A model generated the notes under the pieces. The model did not search any database, had not been told where the DNA came from, and saw nothing but the letters and a program-made list of their open reading frames with translations. Of a DNA stretch of 64,000 nucleotides, positions 45,301-53,879 are shown piece by piece. The translations under genes were made by a program, and so were the position numbers. Position 1 is the stretch's first letter; each line of letters opens with the position of its first letter. Source of the stretch: M55B167 sp046482825 (GTDB lineage Bacteria > Verrucomicrobiota > Kiritimatiellia > RFP12 > UBA1067); assembly GCA_046482825.1 (NCBI GenBank), contig JAWOEI010000028.1:1-64000 (forward strand), read 5' to 3'.

Positions 45301-47267
45301 ACATGATACGCTATACGGTTGAAGCGGATGATCCATCCGGCAATCACAGATCAACCGACACCTTTGACGTATTCCTTGCCTATCCTGTTGCCGACTACTC
45401 CATGATGGATAACCTGACAGTTGCAAGCAAACCGCAAAACACAGTCATTACCAACAAATCGTTCATAATCAACCGGGGCAACGTTCCGCTTAACTGGTCG
45501 ATTGCCTTCGGATTTGAAGAAAAATTCGTATCTGACAGTCTGAAGGATCTTATTAAATGGGATGTCAAATCCATTGAACAGTCCTGGGTGATATCAACCA
45601 ACCGTTCCTGCTCCCCCGCCTTCTCCATGCACGCCTTTATTGTTTCAACGGGAGGATCGCCCCATTACGCCTCTATCTCTCTCCCGCCCCTGGTCATCGG
45701 AACCGATGCCGAACTGAGTTTTTATCACTGGATGGATGGCGAAGTCAGCACAACCGAAGACCCGACACGCGCTTTTGACGGAGGCATCATCGAGTATTCT
45801 CTTGACGCAGGAAACACTTATCAGCAACTCGCCGCCCCATACACCCATACCATTTACGGATGGAATATGTCTCCCTGGCCTGATAACACCCCCTGCTTTT
45901 CAGGCCACGGCAATAACTGGGAAAAAATCGAAATCAATCTGAATCAGTATCATCCAGAATTCACCGGATTCGAAGGGCAGACCGTAATTTTCCGTTTCAC
46001 TTACGGCAGTGATGACAACACAGACAGGGAAGGCTGGTATATTGACGACATCCGCATCTCTCCGACCTCACCCCCGGCCGGGTTTGATTATAGTCTGCCA
46101 GCCCCCACTCCCCTGATAACATATCCGGGCAGCTACAGTGAATTGCTCTTCCGCAATCTGCCGCATATCATGAACTCCCGAACAGAATACACAAGCGTGT
46201 TTCTGGACAGCAACGCCCCCGAAAACGCAGCCTTCTCATTCCTGTGGCAGGCTCTGATCCGCGAAAATCCGCTGATATATGAATTCAATATCAATCAGCA
46301 GCCCTTCGGTGACGGAGATGTCAATCTGCTGATATCAACCCGTGAAAAGGACAATGAGCCCATAGATCTGCAGCTGGAATGGTCTGATGACCGTGGACAC
46401 AACTGGCACAGTGCGGCACTGAAAAACATAGCTTTTTCACCGGCCTTCACGAATATTCCCGACTCAGCACCCGAAGGTGTAATCAGTGGAATACCCGGAA
46501 CAACCAATTCCGTGCCGGTAACAAACACTGTTAACGCTGTCTGGAACAGCGCTGCTCCGGAAACGGACATCGGCTGGTTATCCAATGTCTGTATGCGGCT
46601 GAACGTTTCAAATCGCTGGTTCACCACAAATTCAATCTGCATATTCCCTGTCGATAACATCCCTCCGGCATTCACTCCCGGAACAATTGCGGCAGGGCCT
46701 CAAAATGACGGCGGTAATTATATCGTTTCCAGCAACCTTGTCACATTCGCCTGGCCGCCTGCAATTGACACCCCGGAAAACAACCAGACAGGCTACCGGC
46801 TCACCGCTGGAACAGATGTGCTGGGAGTCTGCACCAACCGGATTTCGATGTCTGTCATTATGAGCAATCGTCTGAATCAGCAGACTTCAGTCACGGTTAC
46901 TCCTTTTGATCCTCTGGGCAATCAGGGAGAAGCTCTGGAACTGGCTGTACTAGTTCTTGATCCCGACAGCGATTACGATAACGACGGAACAAGCACAGGC
47001 GATGAAACCAAAGCCGGCACCGATGCAAGCGACAGCCAAAGCGTCTTTATCATAAACTCCTGCAACAGCAGCACCGACAGCTTCACACTCAGCTGGCATA
47101 GTGTGACAAACCGCTTCTACACTGTTCAGACCTGCAAATCACTCAGTGATCCCGTCTGGACAGATATCCCTGAATTAAAGACCACTCCCGGGACAGGAGA
47201 AATAATGACGGCGGATGTCCCGCAAGCCGCCACCAATGCCTTCTTCCGTGTGAAGGCAGAACAATAA
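42327..47267 (+). CDS. Large secreted peptidase C25 (gingipain-type) family protein
   Basis: The 1,646-residue protein starts with a signal peptide, then a propeptide-like region (to about 195) and a C25 domain: FDYLIISTSNLIETA, RYLLIAGTHSMIPTR, AEILVGRFPVENATEL, then catalytic His454 (INHFGHGSY) and Cys490 (YSQACLCGAFD). Their 36-residue spacing is close to that of gingipains. The domain ends in LFGDPALPVMP near 590. Downstream are Ig-like domains, a calcium-type loop region (DSDGNGIEDWWE, DHDDDGYDLYEEF near 875-910), a MAM/jelly-roll-like part (about 1070-1260), a DPDSDYDNDGTSTGDE repeat, and a C-terminal module with SFTLSWHSVTNRFYTVQ and FFRVKAEQ as its end. The last module is frequent in PVC secreted proteins. 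Cleavage specificity is unknown. Confidence 0.85.
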   Translation: MDSVKLLYLNAVCCVMSVCAAQQNTVKRVFNFEPPLIIEQPDNTCRIEMDNCRPDDIPSKPSLPVYSVSVDIPAGFRVDKVALTLSEEETIQLSYPVVHAQPFFKPGQKHIPVEPDPLIYQADTIYPQDNRLSWRTDPTGGKNLLSGIFSPVQYNPKENLLFYYSKAALVIYLAEKQTESVTALRMLNTVTSPLNPEDRFDYLIISTSNLIETAAPPWDFNALLDRRDDSGFITEIIPVEWIYENYDGVDRPEKIRHFLQDAHKTWNLRYLLIAGTHSMIPTRLLHIEIDGIFTDYIDDIPADHVYYGCMEGSYDGNGNGLYGEYNDGDGGGDVDLTAEILVGRFPVENATELSHMVRKTLEYDLASEDEFYNNGFMSEKIDIGNNIYAKPFMEEIRKGSTAYGRDTLGYTTSPYTQEFITTNNLHDGSNYNFTAAEALNYFTNKLHSINHFGHGSYHQCFKLNSLQETGKTAIASLDNPFPWFVYSQACLCGAFDKEDCFAEHFVTVSNAASVVIMNSRNGWANSTGVYGHSHYFHRHFWNSLFRSQASTFGEMNEASRRANLGNVPSFGASLWRWVYYELNLFGDPALPVMPSLLKTRPVFSHTPLQNTYNITSNHTATCSLGPTGIYDSESPFAVWSSSAHAGSFTQKMTRLTGSSYRLEIPAQPLYSRIDYFISASNRAGYAAAEPESDTHTFYITDKLDLLIAGSPYDIGTVNPAYGNCSSASGLVINASAVTPAYDSEDIRYVNNGFIGTGSIPPESTNQFISFQIDVNSILIWRWQKEYRTLINSSLAIPPEKTYWLKENSAFRPPPAELYVTDTMTNLFAFAGWQMDGTRSPAPPEKSVLQHPDIISDAPHELQAVYIPAAQDSDGNGIEDWWEHQYFGETGQDIFADHDDDGYDLYEEFEDHSDPLDPAVIPAAPYIEHEPLDSTADHPGPFSINATITDTHAVTNACVKWRINSSLQRSTPMTLISNSLYSADIAHETSPGDMIRYTVEADDPSGNHRSTDTFDVFLAYPVADYSMMDNLTVASKPQNTVITNKSFIINRGNVPLNWSIAFGFEEKFVSDSLKDLIKWDVKSIEQSWVISTNRSCSPAFSMHAFIVSTGGSPHYASISLPPLVIGTDAELSFYHWMDGEVSTTEDPTRAFDGGIIEYSLDAGNTYQQLAAPYTHTIYGWNMSPWPDNTPCFSGHGNNWEKIEINLNQYHPEFTGFEGQTVIFRFTYGSDDNTDREGWYIDDIRISPTSPPAGFDYSLPAPTPLITYPGSYSELLFRNLPHIMNSRTEYTSVFLDSNAPENAAFSFLWQALIRENPLIYEFNINQQPFGDGDVNLLISTREKDNEPIDLQLEWSDDRGHNWHSAALKNIAFSPAFTNIPDSAPEGVISGIPGTTNSVPVTNTVNAVWNSAAPETDIGWLSNVCMRLNVSNRWFTTNSICIFPVDNIPPAFTPGTIAAGPQNDGGNYIVSSNLVTFAWPPAIDTPENNQTGYRLTAGTDVLGVCTNRISMSVIMSNRLNQQTSVTVTPFDPLGNQGEALELAVLVLDPDSDYDNDGTSTGDETKAGTDASDSQSVFIINSCNSSTDSFTLSWHSVTNRFYTVQTCKSLSDPVWTDIPELKTTPGTGEIMTADVPQAATNAFFRVKAEQ

Positions 47268-47320
47268 AAACATCAGACAGATCATTCTGTTATGACAGAG
47301 AAACCTGAGCATCCGCAATT

Positions 47321-48364
47321 ATGACAAAACACTCTTTATTCATCATTTATCTTCTCGCAGCCTTTTTTATTGCTGGCTGTTCACGTTATCCGCAACAAAT
47401 CAAACGGCTGCAGTGGTGCACAATGGGCACAATCGCAGCCGTGCAGTCAACCGACCTCGCATCAGCCCAGAAACTCAGGACAACAGCCATTGACAGTTTC
47501 GGAAAAGTTGAAGATGAACTGTCCGCCTGGAATCCGGAGTCGGATTTATCAACAATCAACAACCGTGCCGGAAGCAATACCCCGACACCCGTCTCAGCGG
47601 CATTCACCAACATCCTGAAGATATCAACAGATTTTGCCAGTTTGAGCGACGGCGCATTCAATCCGCTCATAGGGCCTGTTCTTAACGCCTGGGGATTCAA
47701 CGGCACGACTGCGCCGGCTGCACCGCCGGCCGATGCCGACCTGAGCAAAGCTCTTATGCTGGCGAATACCGCGGAAATCAGAGTAACAACATCCGGAAAC
47801 ACCCCGCTGGTTTCCCTGGGGCTTCCGGGAATGCAGCTGGATTTCGGTGCCGTAGCCAAAGGCTATGCGGTTGACATTGTGTGGCAGAAAGCGACAAAAC
47901 AGGGACTTTCCAATCTCCTGATTGATCTTGGAGGAAACCTGCGGGCCATGGGCGAAGCCCAGCCGGGACGCGGAGGATGGCTGACGGGAATAAAAAATCC
48001 GTTCAACAAAAACCGCCTCATCGCAAAGGTACTTCTGCTGGACGGAGAAGCCATCTCAACATCGGGCAACTACGAACGTTTTGTTGAAATAAAGGGAGAA
48101 CGCTGCGCTCACATCATAGATGGGCGCACAGCAAAACCGGTTAAAGGCATGGCAGGTGTCACCGTTATTGCACCGGATGCCGCAACCGCAGATGCCCTCT
48201 CCACAACCCTGTTTATCACAGGCGTTGAAAAAGGGGAAATGCTTCTTGAAAAACATTTCACCAACTCCCTGGCTCTATGGATCCCGGACAGGCAACCGGC
48301 TGAAATTATCGCAACAGACAGGATGAAGCAAAGACTACAGAAAATATCTGTCCCTTACAGATAA
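47321..48364 (+). CDS. apbE: FAD:protein FMN transferase, lipoprotein
   Basis: A lipoprotein signal (FFIAGC, Cys20) precedes the ApbE fold: CTMGTIAAVQS, SDGAFNPLIGPVLNAWGF, LDFGAVAKGYAVD, LLIDLGGNLRAMG, ISTSGNYERF, HIIDGRTAKPV and the metal-site VIAPDAATADALSTTLFI. The enzyme attaches FMN to Thr residues of periplasmic or membrane proteins such as Rnf and Nqr subunits. None of these partners is in the window. It follows the C25 protease by 53 bases on the same strand and may share its transcript. Confidence 0.94.
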   Translation: MTKHSLFIIYLLAAFFIAGCSRYPQQIKRLQWCTMGTIAAVQSTDLASAQKLRTTAIDSFGKVEDELSAWNPESDLSTINNRAGSNTPTPVSAAFTNILKISTDFASLSDGAFNPLIGPVLNAWGFNGTTAPAAPPADADLSKALMLANTAEIRVTTSGNTPLVSLGLPGMQLDFGAVAKGYAVDIVWQKATKQGLSNLLIDLGGNLRAMGEAQPGRGGWLTGIKNPFNKNRLIAKVLLLDGEAISTSGNYERFVEIKGERCAHIIDGRTAKPVKGMAGVTVIAPDAATADALSTTLFITGVEKGEMLLEKHFTNSLALWIPDRQPAEIIATDRMKQRLQKISVPYR

Positions 48365-48719
48365 ACACCTGAACATAAGGGCCATTCATGCATTGCGGAT
48401 ACACTCTCAGATACATGTATTTCTTTCAGGCTCTATCGTGATGCTCACTTTCCGAGTTTACAAGACAGAATGACGCAAATTGCTGCAATCATTTTCTTCC
48501 ATTTATCGCAAAGGCGCAGAGACAGGAGGTGTTGTTGCCGCTCTGGAAAGACCGACCGGATCGACCTTCCAAAGCGTATAAGCGCAGACGGAGTCTGCGC
48601 ACTCCAAAGCCTGCGGCAAATCAGCCAAACTTACATATTCATTACATTTATGTACATTTTTACATATTTACAAACTGAATCTGATTGCAAGGGCTATACA
48701 TTGCAACTACAATAAAACT
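48365..48719. other. Intergenic region with repeat fragments and a hairpin
   Basis: No gene is supported in these 355 bases. They contain a dispersed-repeat word (AAGGCGCAGAGAC, 48511-48523), the hairpin GCGCAGAC-GGA-GTCTGCGC (48582-48600) and an AT-rich stretch with several TTTACAT-like words just before the dihydroorotase gene, where its promoter must lie. Confidence 0.55.
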
Positions 48720-49982
48720 ATGACTGATTTTTGCATCAAAAACATCCGTATTGTTGATCCATCCTGTAAGCGCGATGAAATCAGCAACATAATTATACGC
48801 AACGGAACAATCCAGCCTGACGATTCCGACACCGAAGGCCTGGAAGTTCTTGACGGAAACGGACTCATTGCCGCTCCCGGCTTCTGGGATGTGCATGTGC
48901 ATTTCCGTGATCCCGGCAATCCTTTGGCGGAAACCCAACGTACCGGAGCGCTTGCCGCTTCCGCAGGAGGTTTCACACATGTAGTGACCATGCCTAACAC
49001 AGTCCCGGCAATGGATACTCCCGAACAGATACAGTTACAGCAGGATGAAACGCTTCCAGTCATAATTCTTCCCTCAGCATGCATAAGCTCGCAACGCAGC
49101 GGCAGAGAGCTGGCAAATCTGCCGGCCCTGCTCCGGGCCGGAGCTGTGGCATTCACGGATGACGGTGCTATGCTGGCTGATGATGATCTTATGCGCAAAG
49201 CCATGAAGCAAACCGTACAGCTGGGCTCTCTGATAATGGAACATGCGGTTCTTCCTTCGCTGGCCGGCAGAGGTATCATCAGGGACTGTGAATTAGCCAG
49301 ACGCTACGATCTGCCGATCTTCCCTCCCGCAGCGGAAACAAAAGCTGTAGAGCGTGACATCAGACTCTGCCGGGAAACCGGATGCCCCCTTCATATACAG
49401 CATATCTCCTGCGGCAAATCCGTGGAACTCATCCGCCAGGCGCGTAAAGAAGGGCTGCCAGTAACGGGCGAAGCATCACCGCATCACATATCCATCGCTG
49501 TTGAGGATATCACATCTGACGACGGCAACTACCGCATGAATCCGCCACTGGGCAACCGCAATGATGTCAGAGCCATTCGCGACGGCCTGCTGGACGGAAC
49601 CCTCAGCATGTTTGCAACCGATCATGCCCCGCACACCAGCGAAACCAAGATAAAGGGTTTTTTGAAAGCGCCCTTCGGAGTTATCGGTCTGGAAACCGCC
49701 ATAGGCATAACATGGAAGGTTATGGTTGAAGAAGAGAAGATGGATCTGATGCAATGGATCTCCTGCTGGACAAGCGCTCCTGCCGCATTACTGCGCAGGC
49801 CGGAACCCACTTTGCAAACGGGTTCAAAAGCGGATATGGTAATTATTGATCCCGCCACGCAATGGACAGTTGACCCTGACAAATTCAAGTCACTCTCGCG
49901 CAACACACCCTTTGCTGGCTGGAAACTCAATGCAAGGCCCGTCCTGACTGTATGCGAAGGACGCAGAGTTTACAGCGGCTGA
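48720..49982 (+). CDS. pyrC: Dihydroorotase, multifunctional-type
   Basis: The 420-residue amidohydrolase has DVHVHFRDPGNPLAET for metal binding and substrate, VVTMPNTVPAMDT, FTDDGAMLADDDLM, LHIQHISCGKSVELI, GEASPHHISI, and the catalytic Asp in FATDHAPHTSETK. It ends GWKLNARPVLTVCEGRRVY. It closes carbamoyl-aspartate to dihydroorotate in pyrimidine synthesis. The motifs fit the longer class I dihydroorotases, not the short E. coli PyrC. The ATG has no clear ribosome site. The 3' end overlaps the convergent tatD gene by 13 bases. Confidence 0.94.
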   Translation: MTDFCIKNIRIVDPSCKRDEISNIIIRNGTIQPDDSDTEGLEVLDGNGLIAAPGFWDVHVHFRDPGNPLAETQRTGALAASAGGFTHVVTMPNTVPAMDTPEQIQLQQDETLPVIILPSACISSQRSGRELANLPALLRAGAVAFTDDGAMLADDDLMRKAMKQTVQLGSLIMEHAVLPSLAGRGIIRDCELARRYDLPIFPPAAETKAVERDIRLCRETGCPLHIQHISCGKSVELIRQARKEGLPVTGEASPHHISIAVEDITSDDGNYRMNPPLGNRNDVRAIRDGLLDGTLSMFATDHAPHTSETKIKGFLKAPFGVIGLETAIGITWKVMVEEEKMDLMQWISCWTSAPAALLRRPEPTLQTGSKADMVIIDPATQWTVDPDKFKSLSRNTPFAGWKLNARPVLTVCEGRRVYSG

Positions 49983-50755
49983 AAATCGGCAAACAGCGCT
50001 TCGGCATTTCCGGCTGTCAGCCCGGCAATAAACTCCGCAGATTTTCCGCGCACCTCCGCCAGACACTCTGCCACATATTTTACAAAAGCCGGCTCATTCT
50101 GACTGCCACGTAAAGGAACCGGAGCAAGATAAGGTGAATCGGTTTCTATAAGCAGGCGCTCGTCCGGCACATAAGCAGCACTTTCACGCAACGCACCGGC
50201 ATTGCGGAATGTCACGATGCCGCTGAAACTGATGGCCAGCTGCCTATCCAACAGTTGCTTTGCGAACTCCTTGCTGCCGGTAAAGCAATGAACAACGCCG
50301 CGCAGCCCCTCACCATGCCAGGGTGTTTCATCCAGAACCCGCAATGTCTCTTCATCTGCCTCGCGGGTATGAATAATCACCGGTTTACGCCACTCATCCG
50401 CAAACTCAAGATGAGCGGCGAACAACTCACACTGTGCTTCAGCTTTATCCGCTTCATAATGAAAGTCAAGTCCTGTCTCCCCGACTGCCGCCAAAAGTAC
50501 TGTTTCAGCAATTCTGCGCAGAGCTTCAACATAAGCCTGAGCATTCGCATCTTTCGCCTGACTGCGGTCAAAACCCAGAGCTAAACCTACCTGGTCAGGA
50601 AAAATATTTGAAACTTCAATCGCCGCCTCATTCAGATCACTGTTGCCTCCCACTGCAATCAGTCGGCTGACTCCTTCATCAGCCGCACGATGAAGAACAG
50701 CTTTATTCTCTGCCGAATTCAAACTGAAATGCGCATGAGTATCAAATAAATTCAT
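49970..50755 (-). CDS. tatD: TatD-family metal-dependent hydrolase (DNase)
   Basis: The 261-residue TIM-barrel protein shows FDTHAHFSLNS for the first metal, AVGETGLDFHYEADKAEAQCELF, IIHTREADEETL, VHCFTGSKEF and IETDSPYLAPVPLRG, all diagnostic of TatD. Family members are 3'-5' exonucleases and DNA-repair or decay nucleases. It is convergent with the dihydroorotase gene. The promoter must lie in the following 400-base intergenic region. Confidence 0.95.
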   Translation of the reverse strand: MNLFDTHAHFSLNSAENKAVLHRAADEGVSRLIAVGGNSDLNEAAIEVSNIFPDQVGLALGFDRSQAKDANAQAYVEALRRIAETVLLAAVGETGLDFHYEADKAEAQCELFAAHLEFADEWRKPVIIHTREADEETLRVLDETPWHGEGLRGVVHCFTGSKEFAKQLLDRQLAISFSGIVTFRNAGALRESAAYVPDERLLIETDSPYLAPVPLRGSQNEPAFVKYVAECLAEVRGKSAEFIAGLTAGNAEALFADFQPL

Positions 50756-51159
50756 CGGAAAATCTCCCTGATCCCTCCAGCTGCCTTTGTTTTTATGACA
50801 GGAATCGGGATTACAGGCTCTTCCTAAAAAGGCAAAACTGACATATCGTTCTTTAACAACATGTTGTCGCTGGTAAAATTTGCAGGCCCGACAACTGACC
50901 GTCCCTTACAGCCTCAACATTTTATCATTTAAGGAATTTTTTAGCAAACTGCAGAAACACACAACGCAGCTCTGAAAAAACTGTGTATTTTTAGCCGTTG
51001 TATTTATCTGGTATTTGAGTTATTTTCATAACTGAGTTTACATACAGTCAGATTAAAACCCACTGATTCGTGTACATGAAGATGTACATAAAAACAATTG
51101 TAGAATCTTTCGCGTGGCCGCAATGAATCCTCATTCCGTAAATTCGCACAAGGAGAACC
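50756..51159. other. Divergent intergenic region between tatD and the lipocalin gene
   Basis: No gene is supported in these 404 bases. There is one perfect 12-base palindrome, ACAACATGTTGT (50856-50867), which could be an operator. The part nearest the lipocalin gene is AT-rich. Both divergent promoters should be here, but I cannot place either securely. Confidence 0.5.
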
Positions 51160-51768
51160 ATGAATAAACTATTGATGATGCTGCCGCTGTTAATATGCGG
51201 GTGCCTTGGATACCCTGAAAAGGTTCATCCGGTGAAAAATTTTGAACTCCACAGATATCTGGGTAAATGGTACGAAATTGCGAGATTCGATCATTCTTTT
51301 GAACGAGGCCTGGAATCCGTTAGCGCCGAATACAGTATGCGTAAGGATGGAGGTTTACGCGTCGAGAACCGAGGATTTTCGCAGGAAAACAAAGAATGGA
51401 AAGAGGCGGTTGGAAAAGCATTTTTTGTTGAAAATACAGAGACTGGATATTTGAAAGTGTCCTTCTTCGGTCCCTTCTATGCATCATATGTAATTTTTGA
51501 ACTGGATAAACATGATTATCAGTATGCGTTTGTGACGAGTTCAAAAAAGTCCTATGTATGGCTCTTATCCCGGAAACCTCAAGTATCGGAAAAACTTAAA
51601 GAACGTTTCATAAATGTATTGCAGAACAAGGGTTATGATCCGTCAAAACTGATATGGGTTAAACAGGAACAGGCGCCTGACAGCAAACAGCAGGCCGGAT
51701 GCCCTCATCCGGCGCAGCAATGTAGCAGCACACAACGCAGTATGCAGACGGCCAGATTTTCAGACTGA
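51160..51768 (+). CDS. Bacterial lipocalin (Blc-like lipoprotein) with unusual tail
   Basis: A lipoprotein-type signal (LLICGC) leads into the lipocalin fold: the GxW motif in YLGKWYEIARFDHSFERGLE, AEYSMRKDGGLRVENRGF, then YLKVSFFGPFYASYVIFELD and YAFVTSSKKSYVWLLSRKP. Blc-type proteins bind lysophospholipids or fatty acids at the outer membrane. The normal family end is near residue 170. Here about 30 more residues follow, rich in Gln and Ser, encoded over a REP-like hairpin. I infer that the tail is read-through of a repeat inserted near the end of the gene and may be dispensable. AAGGAG precedes the ATG. Confidence 0.92.
   Translation: MNKLLMMLPLLICGCLGYPEKVHPVKNFELHRYLGKWYEIARFDHSFERGLESVSAEYSMRKDGGLRVENRGFSQENKEWKEAVGKAFFVENTETGYLKVSFFGPFYASYVIFELDKHDYQYAFVTSSKKSYVWLLSRKPQVSEKLKERFINVLQNKGYDPSKLIWVKQEQAPDSKQQAGCPHPAQQCSSTQRSMQTARFSD
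51694..51713. repeat. REP-like perfect hairpin inside the lipocalin tail
   Basis: GCCGGATG (51694-51701) and CATCCGGC (51706-51713) form a perfect eight-pair stem with a four-base loop. The GCCGGATG...CATCCGGC words match the core of REP/BIME elements. It falls in codons 179-185 of the lipocalin frame. Confidence 0.6.
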
Positions 51769-51804
51769 GTGGATTTTTCATTTTCTCTGACAATCTGTTT
51801 TTTT

Positions 51805-51845
51805 TGCGTGTTTCAAATCTTTGTGCTCTCTGTGGTTTCAAGCAA
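51805..51845 (+). repeat. Dispersed repeat copy upstream of ychF
   Basis: GCGTGTTTCAAATCTTTGTG followed by CTCTCTGTGGTTTCA belongs to the same family as the copy at 61374. It lies about 60 bases before the ychF start in the same orientation as the gene. Confidence 0.5.
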
Positions 51846-51905
51846 ATTGCCAAAGGTCCTGCTTTTTGCTACCCTTTTCCGCCAAACCATCAAAGGAGAA
51901 CTATC

Positions 51906-53006
51906 ATGGGACTTGGTGTAGGAATCGTAGGGTTGCCTAATGTCGGAAAATCAACTCTGTTCAACGCCCTGACACGCGCACAGAACGCGGAATCGGCCAA
52001 TTACCCTTTCTGCACCATAGAGCCGAACAAAGCTTCGGTTCCCATGGCAGATACCAGACTCGAAAAAATCGCGACTGTTGCCAAACCGGAGAAAGTTGTG
52101 AAAGCCACCGTGGATTTTATCGACATTGCCGGTCTAGTCAGGGGCGCTAGCAAAGGTGAGGGTCTCGGTAACAAGTTTTTAGCCAACATCCGGGAAGTTG
52201 ATGCGATTCTTCATGTAGTCCGCAGTTTCAATGATGACGATGTGGTTCATGTTGAAGGTGAAATCAACCCGGTACGTGACATTGAAATCATTGAAACCGA
52301 GCTGGTGCTGGCGGACATACAATCGCTTGAAAAAAGAATTGAACGTATTTCAAAACAGGCACGCGCGGACAAGGAACTGCGCAAAGAAGTCGAATCCATG
52401 GAAAGGCTTCTTGCTCATCTTAATGATGGGCACCCGGTCCGTACCTTTGACTACGAAGAAAGCGATCCTGTTGTCACAACTATTAAAGAATCTCAGTTTC
52501 TGACCGGAAAACCGGTTATCTACTGCGCCAATGTAAGCGAGGAAGATCTGGAATCCCCCACTGATTTCGTTGCGGATGTTCAAAAGTTCGCCGCATCCAA
52601 AGGCTGTGATGTGATCACCGTGTCCGCAAAAATGGAATCCGAACTGGCAGGACTTTCGGATGAGGAACGCAACGACTTTCTTGCATCATACGGACTTGAA
52701 GAAAGCGGACTCGATCAGACTGTCCGCATGGCCTATCACACTCTCGGTCTGGCCAGCTACTTCACCGCTGGACCCAAAGAGGTCAAGGCCTGGACATTTC
52801 ATCGGGGCTGGAAGGCCCCCAGATGCGCATCGGTAATCCATACCGACTTCGAGCGCGGTTTTATCCGCGCCGAGGTTATCTCCTGTGATGAATACCTTGC
52901 ACATAACGGAGAAGCCGGTGCCAAAGCAGCCGGTGTAATGCGGGTGGAGGGAAAAGAGTATGAGGTCCGGGACGGCGATGTGATGCACTTTCTGTTCAAC
53001 GTCTGA
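51906..53006 (+). CDS. ychF: Redox-regulated ATPase YchF (OLA1 family)
   Basis: The 366-residue protein begins MGLGVGIVGLPNVGKSTLFNAL (G1), has NYPFCTIEPN, the G3 DIAGLVRGASKGEGLGNKFL, and a C-terminal TGS domain ending RVEGKEYEVRDGDVMHFLFNV. Unlike related GTPases, YchF prefers ATP; it binds ribosomes and affects stress responses. AAAGGAG seven bases before the ATG at 51906 fixes the start; the frame upstream is only repeat sequence. Confidence 0.97.
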   Translation: MGLGVGIVGLPNVGKSTLFNALTRAQNAESANYPFCTIEPNKASVPMADTRLEKIATVAKPEKVVKATVDFIDIAGLVRGASKGEGLGNKFLANIREVDAILHVVRSFNDDDVVHVEGEINPVRDIEIIETELVLADIQSLEKRIERISKQARADKELRKEVESMERLLAHLNDGHPVRTFDYEESDPVVTTIKESQFLTGKPVIYCANVSEEDLESPTDFVADVQKFAASKGCDVITVSAKMESELAGLSDEERNDFLASYGLEESGLDQTVRMAYHTLGLASYFTAGPKEVKAWTFHRGWKAPRCASVIHTDFERGFIRAEVISCDEYLAHNGEAGAKAAGVMRVEGKEYEVRDGDVMHFLFNV

Positions 53007-53044
53007 AGCTGTTGCTTTCTATTACAGCCGCACTGTTTACCAAC

Positions 53045-53755
53045 TCACTCCGCCTGCGGATCTTTGTTCAGAATAATAACGCCGGGAATGCGTTTATCAG
53101 CAGCAACCCATCCGTTGGTCCATTCAGTACCCGGATCGAAAGCTGCAGGATCGGGGAGGATATCGTCATCAGTTCCCCTTTTTTTGTCCGGACCGGCAGA
53201 AAGAAGAACTAGTTTTTCACCATCCTGCGGTCGATAGAAAAACGGGGTATTCCAGGGATCGCCCCTCAGCTGATTGATATACGGTCCGACCCACTCAGGC
53301 TCGCCGGGATCACGGACTAGAGCGGCAAGTCCCTGTTCCTCTGTCGGATATCGCCCCACGTGAAAACGATAGCGTCCAAGGGCCTCGGCCAACACATCCA
53401 CATGGCGCATAGCCACATGATAGGACGACTCTTTTTTACGGACAGCAGATTTATCAGCCGCACTGAAAAGCAGCGCCCCCAGCAGAGCCAGTATAACTAT
53501 CACCCCAAAATAGAAAGTCGGATGCCTGAAAATAGAGGGTGAAACTGTACCGTGCAACTCCTGTTTCTTCTGTTCATACTGCCTGTGTATCTGCTCTATT
53601 GAACGACGCCGGGTCCTATGTTTTTCCCCAAGAGCCGCTGCGGTATCTTTGTCCACTTCAGGAACATTTATTGACATGTAACGCCCGCAATGCGGACACT
53701 TAGCCCCACGCAGATCTTCAATAATCTTCTTACAGTATGGACAGCGGTATTTCAT
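53045..53755 (-). CDS. Zinc-ribbon, membrane anchor and GspG-like domain fusion protein
   Basis: From ATG 53755 the 236-residue protein starts with a zinc ribbon (C5, C8, C20, C23), then a basic linker, one membrane helix (about 82-99, FGVIVILALLGALLF), and a globular domain matching the periplasmic part of major pseudopilins. That domain contains LGRYRFHVGRYPTEEQGLAALV, GDPWNTPFFYRPQDG and the Asp-rich calcium loop GTDDDI. It lacks a prepilin peptidase site and the usual N-terminal pilin helix, so it cannot be a normal pilin. It would display the GspG-like domain outside and the zinc ribbon inside. The frame extends upstream to 53905 but that part overlaps hisI and shows no protein features. 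Function unknown. Confidence 0.75.
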   Translation of the reverse strand: MKYRCPYCKKIIEDLRGAKCPHCGRYMSINVPEVDKDTAAALGEKHRTRRRSIEQIHRQYEQKKQELHGTVSPSIFRHPTFYFGVIVILALLGALLFSAADKSAVRKKESSYHVAMRHVDVLAEALGRYRFHVGRYPTEEQGLAALVRDPGEPEWVGPYINQLRGDPWNTPFFYRPQDGEKLVLLSAGPDKKRGTDDDILPDPAAFDPGTEWTNGWVAADKRIPGVIILNKDPQAE

Positions 53756-53879
53756 ATTCAGAAGTTGCAAATGGCTGGTGCCACCTGCTGACAGCTCCAT
53801 ACGTGCCGTAAAAACAGGTAATTGTGGTAATGAAATGCGCAGGCCAACAGGCACCAGCGCTGATCCAGCCGTAATCGGT

